Below, one piece after another: positions 1 to 9,603 of a stretch of DNA of 64,000 nucleotides (the first letter of the stretch is position 1; every line of letters starts with the position of its first letter). The stretch is from Sorangium cellulosum So0157-2 (GTDB taxonomy: Bacteria; Myxococcota_A; Polyangia; Polyangiales; Polyangiaceae): NCBI RefSeq assembly GCF_000418325.1, contig NC_021658.1:5629501-5693500 (forward strand), written 5' to 3'. A program made the position numbers and the translations under genes. The notes beneath the pieces were generated by a model. That model was not told the DNA's origin and searched no databases. It saw only the letters and a list, made by a program, of their open reading frames with translations.

Positions 1-2
1 GC

Positions 3-329
3 ACGCAGAACGAGGGCCCGCCGCGGCTCGTCTACGGCCTGTTGCCGCACATGCACCTGCTCGGCCGCTCGTACCGGGCCTGGGTCGAGCGCGACGGCGG
101 CGAGGAGGAGTGCGCGGCGCGCGGCGAGTTCGAGTTCCACCACCAGGCGCTCTACATGTTCGACGAGCCGCTGCGCTGGGGGACGGGGGATCGGTTCGTG
201 GCCGAGTGCACCTGGGACAACACGGCCGAGAGCGAGGGGCAGTTCCAGCTCCCGCCGCAGGACGTGCCCTGGGGGGAAGGGACGAATCAGGAGATGTGCT
301 TCATGGTCGCGTATCTGTCGGACGAGTGA
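3..329 (+). CDS. Copper type II monooxygenase-like protein, C-terminal end (partial)
   Basis: The gene enters from the left edge already open; only its last 108 codons are present. The segment has an H-M-H-L-L-G motif and, near the end, N-Q-E-M-C-F. In peptidylglycine alpha-hydroxylating monooxygenase and dopamine beta-hydroxylase relatives, H-x-H-x-L-G supplies two histidine ligands of the catalytic copper (CuB), and the Met of the N-E-M-C motif supplies the third. All three ligands are therefore visible. These enzymes use ascorbate and O2 to hydroxylate a C-H bond. Bacterial homologues are usually exported and uncharacterised, so the substrate is unknown. The N-terminal copper domain and any signal peptide lie outside the window. 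Confident for the fold, not for the reaction. Confidence 0.7.
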   Translation, partial: TQNEGPPRLVYGLLPHMHLLGRSYRAWVERDGGEEECAARGEFEFHHQALYMFDEPLRWGTGDRFVAECTWDNTAESEGQFQLPPQDVPWGEGTNQEMCFMVAYLSDE

Positions 330-342
330 TCTCCGCGCGCCG

Positions 343-867
343 TCATGTCGCGCGGAGGTCGAGCCGCATGGCGCAGCGCCGCGCCGGGTCGAGGCCTTGG
401 CGCGCCTCGCTCTTCAGGATCGCCGCGAGCCGCGGCGGCGTCTCGGCCGGCGACAGCTCGCGAAAGCCCATGGCGGCGTAGAACGGCCCATTCCAGGGGA
501 TGGTCCGGAACGTGGTCAAGGTGATCGCCTGGAGCTTCGCGCTCCGCGCCCACGCGATGACATGGCCGAGCAGGCGCCGACCGAGGCCCTGGCCCTGGTG
601 TTCGAGCGCCACGTCGAGCTCGCGGATGTGAAGCTCGTCGCCGATCGCCTCGGCGCCCAGGAACGCGATGGGCGCGCCGGCGCCGTCGTCGACGACCCAG
701 AGCGTCCCTGCCCGGAGCGCATCCCGCCAGCCGTCGGCCGGCGTCACGCTCGCGAGGGCATCGAGGTTGAGGTCCGTCCCCCGGAAGGCCTGGCTGGCCG
801 AGCGCTCGATCTCGGGGAGGCGAGGGAGATCGGACTCGATGGCTAATCGCACGAACGCTGATGTCAT
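343..867 (-). CDS. GNAT-family N-acetyltransferase
   Basis: A 174-residue protein with the GNAT fold. Motif A, the acetyl-CoA pyrophosphate loop, is clear around residues 91-102 as Q-G-Q-G-L-G-R-R-L-L. It is followed by the usual helix and a C-terminal F-Y-A-A-M-G-F segment. It should transfer an acetyl group from acetyl-CoA to an amine; the acceptor cannot be read from sequence. It converges on the monooxygenase-like gene with 13 bases between the stops. The ATG at 867 is the only reasonable start, although a run of C on the upstream side leaves no good Shine-Dalgarno site. A stand-alone resistance- or metabolite-type acetyltransferase is the safest reading. Confidence 0.85.
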   Translation of the reverse strand: MTSAFVRLAIESDLPRLPEIERSASQAFRGTDLNLDALASVTPADGWRDALRAGTLWVVDDGAGAPIAFLGAEAIGDELHIRELDVALEHQGQGLGRRLLGHVIAWARSAKLQAITLTTFRTIPWNGPFYAAMGFRELSPAETPPRLAAILKSEARQGLDPARRCAMRLDLRAT

Positions 868-1213
868 GGGGGGGTCGGTGGTTGAATCGTAGCCTGAACG
901 GCGTGCCTGAGATATCCCGAGCGGCGCGGCCTGGCCAGCATCGCTTGCGATCAGCGGCGCCTGCTCCGCCCTGACCTCGCGCGCGGAGGTTCCACGGAGC
1001 CGAACGAGTCCGGGCCGATCCCCGTGAACGCGGTGTAGGAACCCTCGTCGCGGCTCCGCTGCCCTCGAGCTGCAGGCGCGATGATGTCGAGGACATAATT
1101 ACGGCCTGGATCACCGTTGACGCCATCTTCGGATTGGGAGAAGCCTCCGAGCCAGGGAGAGGCATGGGGCACGGACCGAAGGTGAATGCATCAAGAAGTG
1201 CAAGGGCTAACCC
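868..1213. other. Intergenic, 346 bp, no gene recognised
   Basis: No convincing coding region, hairpin or repeat was found. A minus-strand open stretch (951-1172) has moderate GC3 and a phrase resembling coding sequence, but no family could be named and it lacks a ribosome-binding site. It may be an eroded fragment. The purine-rich AAGGG just before 1214 is the ribosome-binding site of the next gene. Confidence 0.4.
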
Positions 1214-1540
1214 ATGAGCACGCATACGCCTCCCAGATCGCTCGTGCGCACGCTTCAAATGACCCTGGCCGGATCGAGCGACGTTCGCGACATCATCGTT
1301 CGTATCGGGTTGCCAGAGCGCGATCCCGTTTCAGGCGGAGACTTCCGGGTGCTGGTTGAGATCGAGGGGCTCGATGAACCGTACTCGCGCCACTTCCATG
1401 GCGTCGACGAGCTCCAGGCATTCCTCGCGGGTTGCTGGGTTGTGCCGCAAATCCTGCCCGCTCTCGCCCCACCTGGCGCCAGGCTGACATGGCTCGGGGA
1501 GGACGACCTCGGGTTCGGGACTCCTTCTGCGACCTCATGA
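1214..1540 (+). CDS. Small hypothetical protein (DUF6968-like)
   Basis: 108 residues with no signal peptide or membrane segment. The centre reads as a beta-rich domain: an R-I-G-L-P strand, then D-F-R-V-L-V-E-I-G-L, then G-V-D-E-L-Q-A-F-L and a helix. This resembles the short DUF6968-type proteins that are scattered in myxobacteria and actinobacteria and have no known function. The match is from memory, not a search. An AAGGG ribosome-binding site stands 8-10 bases before the ATG. It is a single gene with no clear operon partners. The codon bias is less extreme than in its neighbours, as is common for small accessory genes. Confidence 0.6.
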   Translation: MSTHTPPRSLVRTLQMTLAGSSDVRDIIVRIGLPERDPVSGGDFRVLVEIEGLDEPYSRHFHGVDELQAFLAGCWVVPQILPALAPPGARLTWLGEDDLGFGTPSATS

Positions 1541-1636
1541 AGCCCACTTGCAGCGCGGCGCCGGCTTCCGCCGTGGGATTTGCGATAGGTACGAGTGTTG
1601 TGGTTAGGGAACGCCGAGCCGGCGGGGCGCGCGGGC

Positions 1637-2830
1637 TCAGGGCGCCGGTTTCTCGGCGGGCGCCGGGCTCGCGGCGACGGACGGCGCCTGGGCGCGGGTC
1701 ATGGACCGGATCGCGTGGTTGAGCGCGGCGCGGAGGTTGCGTTGCGTGTTGAGCTGCGACATGTCGAGCCCGAGCGCGACCATGGTCTGGGCGACGTTCG
1801 GCTTGATGCCGGCGACGATGCCTTCGGCGCCGAGCAGCCGGATCGCGGTGACGAGCTCGATGATGTGGCTCGCGACCTTCGTGTCGACGACCTCGACGCC
1901 GGTGAGATCGAGGATCGCGTAGCGCGCTTGCTTCTCGACGATCTTCGAGAGCAGGCTGTCCATGACGTCGGCGGTGCGAACGCTGTCGACCGTCCCCACC
2001 ATCGGGAGCGTGAGGACGCCGTCCCAGACCTCGATGATCGGCGTGGAGAGGTCGCGGATGACCCGCTGTTGCGCCTCGATCTGCTGGAGCTGCGTGCGCA
2101 GCTCCTTCTCGACGCGCTTCGCCTCGGTGATATCGAAGGACACGCAGACCACGCCCGCCCCGGGCTCACCGCGATCGTCGCGCAGCGGAATGGCCCAGAG
2201 GTCCCAGTGGATGCCGAAGAATTCGTCGCGATGGCGGTGCGTCGTCCCGTCGAACCACGCGTGAAGGTCGATGCCCGCCTTGCGCGCCTCATCGTCGAAG
2301 ATCTCGAACCAGTTCGCCCCGACGAGATGCCCGGACTTCAGCCCAATCTTCGCGAGCCCCTTCCCCTCGTGGTAGAAGCACACCGCATCGGGATCGAGCC
2401 CCCAGACCACGGTGTCGTCCAGATGCTCGACGATGGCGTCGAACATGCGCGCCTTCAACCGGAACGCCTTGAGCTCCTCCTCCGTCACCTCCGTCGTGGC
2501 CCGGAGCGTCCCGAAGACCACGCCGCGGTCCGACGACCGCCTCGCGTTGCAGGAGAGCGGCCGGTGCGCCCCGCTACCGTCGCGCAGGCGAACGCGGAAG
2601 GAGACGGGCCCGTCCGCAGCGACCAGCCTCGACCAGGCCTCCGCGAGCGCCGCGCGGTCGTCCGGGTGAGCGAGCTCCGCGAGCGTCGCGCCCTGCAAGG
2701 CCGCGGGGCCGAGCGCCTCCCGCAGCGCGTCGCTCGCGTGCAGCAGCGCCCCCTCGGCCGACGCGACGAAGAGCAGGTCTGGACAGCCGGCGAAGAACTC
2801 CCCGAGCAACGCGTTCGAGTCAGATTCCAT
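1637..2830 (-). CDS. RsbR-like PAS-PAS-STAS stressosome/regulatory protein
   Basis: A cytosolic regulator of 397 residues. Residues about 12-125 and 130-250 are two PAS-type sensing modules. A Q/E-rich linker follows, and residues about 270-385 form a STAS domain of the RsbR class (L-D-L-T-G-V-E-V-V-D-T). In Bacillus RsbR proteins, two STAS threonines are phosphorylated by the kinase RsbT. The likely equivalents here are the Thr of V-V-D-T and the Thr of N-V-A-Q-T 32 residues on; both are present. The tail is Ala/Pro-rich. The ATG at 2830 was chosen because AAGGAGA sits 10 bases upstream; a longer in-frame start lacks one. No rsbS or rsbT lies nearby. Two paralogues occur at 40.3-42.9 kb. Confidence 0.88.
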   Translation of the reverse strand: MESDSNALLGEFFAGCPDLLFVASAEGALLHASDALREALGPAALQGATLAELAHPDDRAALAEAWSRLVAADGPVSFRVRLRDGSGAHRPLSCNARRSSDRGVVFGTLRATTEVTEEELKAFRLKARMFDAIVEHLDDTVVWGLDPDAVCFYHEGKGLAKIGLKSGHLVGANWFEIFDDEARKAGIDLHAWFDGTTHRHRDEFFGIHWDLWAIPLRDDRGEPGAGVVCVSFDITEAKRVEKELRTQLQQIEAQQRVIRDLSTPIIEVWDGVLTLPMVGTVDSVRTADVMDSLLSKIVEKQARYAILDLTGVEVVDTKVASHIIELVTAIRLLGAEGIVAGIKPNVAQTMVALGLDMSQLNTQRNLRAALNHAIRSMTRAQAPSVAASPAPAEKPAP

Positions 2831-3213
2831 CAGGCGCGCATCTCCTTGAGACTGAGAACGAAAACTACCGTGAGCAGAGCGCATCGGGGAAGGGCCCTCG
2901 CGCCGTCTCGGCGCTGTCACATCGCGATCAGGCGGAGTCGGCGGTGGTGGAGATGCGGAAGGAGAGCGAGGCGGCGCACCGTTGCGCGCGGCCTGTGCAG
3001 TTCAGGCCGCGTTCAGCGCTCCTGGGACCGAGGCCGATTCTCCGATCCGGACGAGGCCGCCATCCTGACTGACCTTCTCCTGCACGAGCTCCCGATCGGC
3101 GCGCACCCGCCGGATCCGATCTCGATGCCGGCGCGCTCATCCAGGTAGCCGACCTGGAGTTCCCATGTCGAGAGGGGAGCGCCCAGCTCGGGTCGCGCTC
3201 GCCCCGCCCCCGC
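2831..3213. other. Intergenic, 383 bp, nothing recognised
   Basis: Apart from the AAGGAGA ribosome-binding site at 2841-2847 belonging to the PAS-STAS gene, no gene remnant, repeat or terminator with a clear stem and U-tract was seen. It should contain the promoter of the PAS-STAS gene and the 3' end of the KtrB transcript. Confidence 0.4.
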
Positions 3214-5151
3214 TCACCCGATCCCCACGCGCTCCTCCGGCAGCCGGTAGCTCCGCGCCCTCGCCTGGTTCGCCAGCGCCAGCGCCACGGTCAGCGGCCC
3301 GATGCGCCCGATGAACATCGCCACCGTGATGACCAGCTTCCCCGGCGCGCTCAGCGACGGCGTGATGTTCGCCGACAGCCCGACCGTGGCGAACGCGCTG
3401 ACCGTCTCCAGCGCGAGCCCCATCGGGTTGTACGGCTCCAGGGCGAGCATCACGAGCAAGAACCCCGAGACGAGCACCACCATCAGGAACGCGACCCCGA
3501 GGGCACGGCGCACCGTGCCCGCCGGGAGCGTCCGGCCGAGGAGGCTCGGCGCCTCGTCGCCGCGCAGCTCGGCGCGCACCGTCGCGAACAGCGCGGCGAC
3601 CGTGGTGACCTTGACCCCGCCCGCGGTCGAGCCCGGCGCCCCGCCGATGAACATCAGCATGCACGTGAGCATCCACGTCGCCGGGCCCATGAGCCCGTAA
3701 TCCACCGTGTTGAAGCCCGCCGTCCGCGTCATCGCCGACTGAAAGAAGCTCGCCAGCACCTTCACCGGCCACGACAAGCCGCCCATCGACCGGCGCCACT
3801 CGAGCGACAGAAAGCCCGCAGCCCCGACCACGAGCAGCACCGCCGTCGTGATCAGCACGACCCGGCTGTGCAGCGACAGCCGCGGCGGGCGCTCGCCCCG
3901 GAGCCGCAGCCGCGTCCGGCGCAGCAGCTCGTCGTGCACCGGGAAGCCGAGCCCCCCGAGGATCACGAGCGCCGCCACCACGAAGGACACCGCGGGCGAG
4001 CCGACCAGCGGGACGAGCCCCTCCCGGAAGAGGGAGAAGCCCGCGTTGCAGAACGCGCTGACCGCGTGGAAGACGGCCGCCCAGAGGTGATCGCCGGGGC
4101 CCGAGAGGGGCTCCCCGGCGACGGGCCCGGAGGCGATCGGGGGGTGGGGCAGGAAGCTGAACAGCAAGGCGAGCGCGCCCACCGCCTCGATGCCGAGCGT
4201 GAACAGGACGATCGCGGCGACGTTGCGGCGGAGCTGGGCGAACGACTCGGCGTCGATCATCTCGGCCATCACCGCCGCGTCGCGGAGCCGGAGCTTCCTG
4301 CCGGCCACGATGGCGAAGAACGTCGACAGCACCATGAGCCCGAGCCCGCCGACCTGGATCAAGAGGAGCAGGACCGCCTGGCCGAACGGCGTGTACGTCT
4401 CGGCGACGTTGTGCACGGCGAGCCCGGTCACGCACACCGCGCTCGCGGACATGAACAGGCCGTCGATGAACGAGGCGTGCTCGATGTCCCGGAGCGACTG
4501 CGGCAGGGTGAGCAGAAAGCTGCCGAGCAGCGTGGCGACCCCGAACGACACCACCATGAGCCGGGCCGGGTGCTCCGCGGCCGTGGCCAGGAGCCGCTCG
4601 ATCGGCCGGCGCCCCAGGAGACCCCCGAGCGCCACGAAGAACGCGAGCGCGGTGTACGTGCGGTAGAGCGCGACGACCCGCCGCCCCGGATCCCCGGCTG
4701 GCTGCCCGAGCACGAGGAGCCACTTCTCGCCGAGGCACGCGAGCAGCAGGACGAACGCGAGCAGGAACAGGGCGAGCCGGGGCTTCCTGGCCTGGAGCCT
4801 GGCGCCGGCGAGCGCCCTGCGCAGGCGCTCCAGCGAGACCACGGCCGCGACCCACGCGGGCACGAGCAGCGTCTCCACTGCGGTCAGCGCGGCCGAGGCC
4901 CGCGGCGTGATCGCCAGGGCGAGGTCGACCCCGAGGAGGGCGGCGCTGCCGGCCAGCAGGGGGGCCGGCCGCATCCACGCGGCGCGCCTCCGGGGCGGGA
5001 CCGAGACGGCGCCCGCGGCGGCGACCCCCTTCGCGGGCGGCGCGAGCATCGAGGCGACCGTCAGCTGCGGCGGGGCAGGGTCGCCGGGAAGATCTGCGCG
5101 TGGCGCGCTCGGTCGCGACGACGGGCTCGGCGATGGATCCACGCGCCGCAT
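3214..5151 (-). CDS. ktrB: KtrB/TrkH-family potassium uptake channel subunit
   Basis: 645 residues, membrane-embedded, with a long Pro/Ala-rich N-terminal extension of about 60 residues and two extra hydrophobic segments before the core. The core has the four M-P-M repeats of the TrkH/TrkG/KtrB superfamily. The pore loops read S-A-V-C-V-T-G-L, S-A-F-C-N-A-G-F, T-R-T-A-G-F-N-T and S-A-F-A-T-V-G-L, each with the selectivity-filter glycine. The protein moves K+, often with Na+, into the cell and normally needs a cytosolic RCK ring (KtrA/TrkA). No such gene is nearby. It lies 80 bp downstream of a histidine kinase on the same strand and may be co-transcribed with it. The N-terminal start is uncertain; an internal ATG about 34 codons in is possible. 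Confidence 0.9.
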   Translation of the reverse strand: MRRVDPSPSPSSRPSAPRADLPGDPAPPQLTVASMLAPPAKGVAAAGAVSVPPRRRAAWMRPAPLLAGSAALLGVDLALAITPRASAALTAVETLLVPAWVAAVVSLERLRRALAGARLQARKPRLALFLLAFVLLLACLGEKWLLVLGQPAGDPGRRVVALYRTYTALAFFVALGGLLGRRPIERLLATAAEHPARLMVVSFGVATLLGSFLLTLPQSLRDIEHASFIDGLFMSASAVCVTGLAVHNVAETYTPFGQAVLLLLIQVGGLGLMVLSTFFAIVAGRKLRLRDAAVMAEMIDAESFAQLRRNVAAIVLFTLGIEAVGALALLFSFLPHPPIASGPVAGEPLSGPGDHLWAAVFHAVSAFCNAGFSLFREGLVPLVGSPAVSFVVAALVILGGLGFPVHDELLRRTRLRLRGERPPRLSLHSRVVLITTAVLLVVGAAGFLSLEWRRSMGGLSWPVKVLASFFQSAMTRTAGFNTVDYGLMGPATWMLTCMLMFIGGAPGSTAGGVKVTTVAALFATVRAELRGDEAPSLLGRTLPAGTVRRALGVAFLMVVLVSGFLLVMLALEPYNPMGLALETVSAFATVGLSANITPSLSAPGKLVITVAMFIGRIGPLTVALALANQARARSYRLPEERVGIG

Positions 5152-5231
5152 TCACGCCGCCGCGACCGGCGGTGTCAAGCCGCCGTCCCGGGCGGTCCTC
5201 GCGACCTCCACGGCGGCGGCGGCGCGCCCCG

Positions 5232-6707
5232 TCAGGACGCGCGCGGCAGCTCGACCCGGAACACCGAGCCGGCGCCGGGCTCGCTCTCGACAAGGACGCG
5301 GCCGCCGTGCGCCTCGACGATGCGCTTCGCCACGGCGAGCCCGAGGCCCGTCCCCGGGATCGCGCCCGCCGACGCCTTGAGGCGCCGGAACGGCTCGAAG
5401 AGCTGCGGCAGATCGGTGGGATGGATCCCCACCCCCCGATCGCGGACGGCGATCTCGGCGCGGCCGTCGCCGCCGCGGACCGTCACGTCGACCTGGCCGC
5501 CGGCGGGAGAGTACTTGAGCGCGTTCGAGAGGAGGTTGTTCAGCACCTGCTCGATCCGGGTCGCGTCGCAGCGGACGGGCACCGGCGCCTCGGGGAGCGA
5601 GAGCTCGATCGGGTGCTCCGGCGAGACCGGGCGGTAGAGCTCCACCGCCTCCTGCGCGAGCTCGCGCAGGTCGCGCTCCTCGAGCTTGAGGTCGAGCTTG
5701 CACGCCTCGATCTGCGACGCGTCGACGAGATCCCCGACCATGCGCTCGAGGCGAGCGACCTGCCGCCCGACGAGCGCCATGGTCCGCTGGACGCGAGGAT
5801 CCGGCGGGGGGCCGTCGAGGTTGAGGAAGCTCACGGACAGCCGGAGCGCCGAGAGAGGGTTCCTGAGATCGTGCGCCACGCCGCCGAGGAACGCGAGCTG
5901 CGCCTGTCGCTGCCGCTCGAGCGACTCCGCCGTGCTGTTGAAGGCCCGCGCGATGTCGCCGAGCTCGCGCGGCCCGATGAGCGGCGCGCGCGCGGCGCGA
6001 TCCCCGGCGCCGTAGCGGCCGATGGCCTCCTGGATCGCGACGATGGGGCCGTAGACGAGCCGCCGTGCGCTGAGGAGGACCAGGGACGCGCCGGCCATGA
6101 AGAAGATGACGGCCGCGACGCCGGCGGAGCTCGCGCGCTGGCCGAGGCGCGCGACGAGCGCCTTCGACGCGTGGGCCTGCTCGAGGTTGATCTCGACCAG
6201 GCGATCGAGGGCCCGGAAGGCACCGTCGAAGTCGAGCACGTCCACGGCGGGCGCCAGGGCGGCCGGCGAGGGGGGCAGGCTGACCTCGTCGGCGGCGCGG
6301 CGCCGGGCGAGGTACGCGTCGACGCGCCGCTGCGCGTCCTCGAGGACGCTGCCCTCTTCCGGGCTGCTCACGTAGCGGTGCGCCTCCGCGAGGCCCTCCC
6401 TCAGCTCGCGCTCCCACGCATGGTCGTCGGCGATCGCCCCGAGGCTGCCCAGCCCGGCCCTGCGGCTGATCTGGTGCGCGTCGAGGAAGAGGTCGACCTG
6501 CAGCCGGTCCGCCAGGCGGACGCTCTCGCTCGCGTCGCCGAGGATCCGGGTGGCCTGTTGCATCGTCGTCGAGGCGACCACGAGCGCGGCGACGACGGCG
6601 ATCGCGGTGCCCGTGAGGAGACATGTCGCGGCCGCGAGGAGCGTGCTCAGGCTCAGCTGCCTCGGCTGGCGGAGCTCCTGCGGGCGCTGCGTCGCAGTTG
6701 GTTCCAT
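5232..6707 (-). CDS. Membrane sensor histidine kinase (orphan)
   Basis: 491 residues. TM1 is at about 20-45, an extracytoplasmic helical region of about 150 residues follows, and TM2 is at about 195-215. HAMP is at about 216-268 and the H-box G-V-A-H-D-L-R-N-P-L has its phosphoacceptor at about His279. The C-terminal HATPase domain has an N-box (N-N-L-L-S-N-A-L-K-Y), G1 (D-R-G-V-G-I) and G2 (G-T-G-L-G-L-A). All catalytic boxes are intact. No response regulator is adjacent, so it is an orphan kinase of the kind common in myxobacteria. The ktrB gene follows in the same direction after 80 bp, so a link to ion or osmotic state is possible, but this rests on position only. It is divergent from nfeD across a 145-bp gap. 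Confidence 0.88.
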   Translation of the reverse strand: MEPTATQRPQELRQPRQLSLSTLLAAATCLLTGTAIAVVAALVVASTTMQQATRILGDASESVRLADRLQVDLFLDAHQISRRAGLGSLGAIADDHAWERELREGLAEAHRYVSSPEEGSVLEDAQRRVDAYLARRRAADEVSLPPSPAALAPAVDVLDFDGAFRALDRLVEINLEQAHASKALVARLGQRASSAGVAAVIFFMAGASLVLLSARRLVYGPIVAIQEAIGRYGAGDRAARAPLIGPRELGDIARAFNSTAESLERQRQAQLAFLGGVAHDLRNPLSALRLSVSFLNLDGPPPDPRVQRTMALVGRQVARLERMVGDLVDASQIEACKLDLKLEERDLRELAQEAVELYRPVSPEHPIELSLPEAPVPVRCDATRIEQVLNNLLSNALKYSPAGGQVDVTVRGGDGRAEIAVRDRGVGIHPTDLPQLFEPFRRLKASAGAIPGTGLGLAVAKRIVEAHGGRVLVESEPGAGSVFRVELPRAS

Positions 6708-6852
6708 GTCCCCGATTGGTCCGGTTTCGCGCTGGAGGCAACTCGGGCGCGCCGCCGCGGCCCGAGCGGCACGGGGCTCCGCGCTCGCCCGCTCGAGCGG
6801 CGCGCTTCCGGCGACGCGATCGCCGCCCTAGGTCTCCGGCCGGGGGTGACGC

Positions 6853-8238
6853 GTGTCGCTGACGGCAAGGCGCCTGTGCGCGCGGCTTTTGCGCTGGATT
6901 ACGCGCGTGCTCGCGCTCGCCGCCGCGCTCCTCGCGTGGCCGGCGCGCGCCGCGGCCGCGCCGGTGGTCCACGTCGCGCCGATCCAGGGCGAGATCGACG
7001 CCGGGCTGTCGGCCTTCGTGAAGCGGGCGATCGCCGGGGCCGAGGCGGCGGGGGCGAGCGCGCTGATCCTGCCGACGAACACGCTCGGCGGGCGCGTCGA
7101 CGCGGCGATCGTCATCCGGGACGCGCTGCTCGCGACCCCGCTGCGCACCGTCGTCTTCGTCGATCCGCGGGCGATCTCGGCGGGCGCCCTCATCGCGCTC
7201 GCGGCAGAGGAGATCGTCATGGCCGAGGGCGCGACCCTCGGCGCCGCGGCGCCGGTGCGCGCCGGGCCGGAGGGCGCGGAGCCCGCCGGCGAGAAGGCGA
7301 CCTCGTACGTCAGGAAGGAGTTCCGCGCGACCGCCGAGCGCCGCGGGCGACCTCCGGAGCTCGCCGAGGCGATGGTCGACGAGGACGTCGCCGTCGAGGG
7401 GGTCGTGGACCCGGGGAAGCTGCTCACGCTCACCACCGCCGAGGCGCTCTCGCTCGGCGTCGCGGACGCCCGGGCCGACGGCATCGACGCCGTGCTCGCC
7501 CGGCTCGGCCTGGAGGGCGCGGAGATCCACGCCGCGTCGCCGAGCTGGGCAGAGCGCGCGCTCCGGTTCCTGACCATGCCCGCCGTGAGCTCGCTCCTCC
7601 TGAGCCTCGGGATGATGGGCGTGCTCCTCGAGCTGCGCACGCCGGGGTTCGGCATTCCGGGCCTCGTGGGCGCCGCCTGTCTGGTGCTGTTCTTCTGGGC
7701 GCAGTGGCTCCTGGCCCTGGTCGGCTGGGAGGAGATCGCGCTCGCCGCGGCCGGCGTGCTGCTCCTCGGCCTGGAGGTCTTCGTGATCCCCGGGTTCGGG
7801 ATCGCCGGCGTCCTCGGCGCGATCGCGCTGCTCGCCGGCCTGAGCATGAGCCTGGTCGGCGCCGGCGTGACGCTCGAGCGCGCGCTCGAGGCCGTCGCCC
7901 AGGTCGCGCTGTCCATCGCGCTGGCGCTGGCCGGCGCGCTGGTCGCGCTGCGCTTCCTGCCGCGGCTCCCGTTCGGGCGGCGCCTCGTCCTGGCGACGAG
8001 CGTCGGCGCGGACGTCGCCGCCGGCCCGGGAGCCCCGGGGAGCCGGCCGCTCCCGGGCGAGCGCGGCGTCGCCGCCTCGACGCTCCGGCCGGCCGGGATC
8101 GCGCGCATCGGCGGAGCGCGGGTCGATGTGGTGTCCGAGGCCGAGTACATCGCGGCCGGAGAGGCGATCGAGGTGATCCGCGTCGAGGGCAACCGCGTCG
8201 TCGTGCGCCGGCTCGCCGCGGGCGGGGAAGGGGGGTGA
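6853..8238 (+). CDS. nfeD: NfeD-family membrane serine protease (ClpP-class)
   Basis: 461 residues: signal/TM segment at about 12-36, a ClpP-fold protease domain to about 230, four hydrophobic helices at about 250-375, and a C-terminal OB-like NfeD domain with [10 protein letters not shown]. The catalytic Ser/Lys dyad of long-form NfeD (as in the PH1510 protease) is visible as Ser109 in A-I-S-A-G-A and probably Lys155 in S-Y-V-R-K-E-F. Long NfeD proteins act with the flotillin/stomatin encoded beside them in membrane-microdomain quality control, and floA follows after 7 bp. The start is a GTG. The family and the pairing are well established; the substrate here is unknown. Confidence 0.9.
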   Translation: MSLTARRLCARLLRWITRVLALAAALLAWPARAAAAPVVHVAPIQGEIDAGLSAFVKRAIAGAEAAGASALILPTNTLGGRVDAAIVIRDALLATPLRTVVFVDPRAISAGALIALAAEEIVMAEGATLGAAAPVRAGPEGAEPAGEKATSYVRKEFRATAERRGRPPELAEAMVDEDVAVEGVVDPGKLLTLTTAEALSLGVADARADGIDAVLARLGLEGAEIHAASPSWAERALRFLTMPAVSSLLLSLGMMGVLLELRTPGFGIPGLVGAACLVLFFWAQWLLALVGWEEIALAAAGVLLLGLEVFVIPGFGIAGVLGAIALLAGLSMSLVGAGVTLERALEAVAQVALSIALALAGALVALRFLPRLPFGRRLVLATSVGADVAAGPGAPGSRPLPGERGVAASTLRPAGIARIGGARVDVVSEAEYIAAGEAIEVIRVEGNRVVVRRLAAGGEGG

Positions 8239-8245
8239 CGAGATC

Positions 8246-9238
8246 ATGGCGATCGATCTGGGCCTGTTCGGGCTCGTCCTGGTGCTGTTCGCGGCGCTCT
8301 TCGTCGGGCTCTACCTGATCCCGATTCCGCTCTGGATCGCGGCCTGGGCCTCGGGCGCGTACGTCGGGCTGCTCACGCTCGTCGGGATGCGCTTCCGGCG
8401 CGTCCCGCCGGGCACGGTGGTCACGGCGCGCATCAGCGCCGTCAAGGCGGGGCTCGACATCTCCGTCAACGACCTCGAGGCGCACTACCTCGCCGGCGGC
8501 GACGTGGTGCGCGTGGTCAACGCCCTGATCTCGGCGGACAAGGCGAACATCCCGATGCCGTTCAAGCGCGCGGCGGCCATCGATCTGGCCGGCCGCGACG
8601 TGCTCGAGGCGGTGAAGATGTCGGTGATCCCGAAGGTCATCGAGACGGCCCGCATCGCGGCGGTCGCCAAGGACGGGATCCAGCTCATCGCGATCTCCCG
8701 CGTGACGGTCCGGACCAACATCGATCGGCTCGTCGGCGGGGCCGGCGAACAGACCATCATCGCCCGGGTCGGGGAGGGGATGGTGAGCACCATCGGCTCG
8801 GCGGCCACCCACAAGGAGGTGCTCGAGAACCCCGATCACATCTCGAAGAACATCCTCTCGCGCGGCCTCGACGCCGGGACGGCCTACGAGATCCTCTCGA
8901 TCGACATCGCGGACGTCGACGTCGGCGCCAACATCGGCGCCAAGCTGCAGATCGACCAGGCCAACGCGGACAAGCAGATCGCCCAGGCGAAGGCGGAGGA
9001 GCGGCGCGCGATGGCGGTCGCGCTGGAGCAGGAGATGCGGGCGCGGGTCGTCGAGGCCGAGGCCGAGGTGCCGCGCGCCATGGCCGACGCGTTCCGCCGG
9101 GGGAACCTCGGTATCATGGATTATCATCGGCTGAAGAACGTCCAGGCGGACACCGACATGCGCGGCGCCATCGCCTCGGACGCGACCCGCGCCGACGGGA
9201 CCACGGAGGCGCTCCAGCAGCGGAGCGGACACCCGTGA
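8246..9238 (+). CDS. floA: Flotillin-like protein FloA
   Basis: 330 residues. An N-terminal hydrophobic hairpin (about 5-47) anchors the protein in the inner leaflet. Next comes a PHB/SPFH-like domain with the FloA-specific stretches [13 protein letters not shown] and G-R-D-V-L-E-A-V. The C-terminal coiled coil is rich in Ala, Glu and Gln ([10 protein letters not shown]) and ends in G-N-L-G-I-M-D-Y. The length matches Bacillus FloA (about 330). FloA scaffolds membrane microdomains and influences fluidity, secretion and signalling complexes. Translation is probably coupled to nfeD upstream (7-bp gap) and to the small membrane gene downstream (GTGA overlap of start and stop). Confidence 0.93.
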   Translation: MAIDLGLFGLVLVLFAALFVGLYLIPIPLWIAAWASGAYVGLLTLVGMRFRRVPPGTVVTARISAVKAGLDISVNDLEAHYLAGGDVVRVVNALISADKANIPMPFKRAAAIDLAGRDVLEAVKMSVIPKVIETARIAAVAKDGIQLIAISRVTVRTNIDRLVGGAGEQTIIARVGEGMVSTIGSAATHKEVLENPDHISKNILSRGLDAGTAYEILSIDIADVDVGANIGAKLQIDQANADKQIAQAKAEERRAMAVALEQEMRARVVEAEAEVPRAMADAFRRGNLGIMDYHRLKNVQADTDMRGAIASDATRADGTTEALQQRSGHP

Positions 9239-9600
9239 GCCAGGCCGATCTGCTGCTGCTGGCTCTCTTCATGATCTTCGCGCTGGTGTCGTGGCTCGGC
9301 GCGGCGCTCGGCCAGCGGCGCGAGGGCGGTCGGGAGGGCGGGGCGCCCGCGCGCGCGCCGTACGACCGGGTGCCGCGCGCGCCGCACGAGGCGATCGCGA
9401 TCGGCCAGCGCGCGTCGCTCTCGGCGGCGCGGCGCGCGCCGGCCGGGGCGCCGTCGCCGACGGGCGGCGCCGACGCGCGCGCCGCGACGCGCGCGCCGCG
9501 CCGCGCGACGCTGCGAAGCGCGCTGCGCCATCGGGACAGCCTGCGCCAGGCTGTCGTGCTGAGCGAGATCCTGGGCCGCAGGCGGGAGCTGGATCACTAG
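9235..9600 (+). CDS. Small hypothetical membrane protein coupled to floA
   Basis: 121 residues. One N-terminal TM helix (about 4-26) is followed by a low-complexity Arg/Ala/Pro-rich cytosolic stretch. It ends in a conserved-looking motif, [12 protein letters not shown], which I associate with short membrane proteins of myxobacteria and planctomycetes. The GTG start overlaps the floA stop (GTGA), so translation is coupled and the protein may join the NfeD/FloA microdomain system. No function is known; this role is inferred from position. The stop is followed directly by a palindromic element. Confidence 0.65.
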   Translation: MSQADLLLLALFMIFALVSWLGAALGQRREGGREGGAPARAPYDRVPRAPHEAIAIGQRASLSAARRAPAGAPSPTGGADARAATRAPRRATLRSALRHRDSLRQAVVLSEILGRRRELDH

Positions 9601-9603
9601 AAC

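Noticed and set aside
951-1172. Minus-strand open stretch with coding-like phrases
   Set aside because: No start with a ribosome-binding site and no family could be named; kept only as a comment in the intergenic entry.
5152-8247. Very long antisense open frames opposite the histidine kinase and nfeD
   Set aside because: They mirror real genes, are Arg/Ala/Pro/Gly-rich with no domain or ribosome-binding site, and are typical GC3 shadows. The same applies to long frames opposite mrp, trehalose, norB and carboxylase genes.
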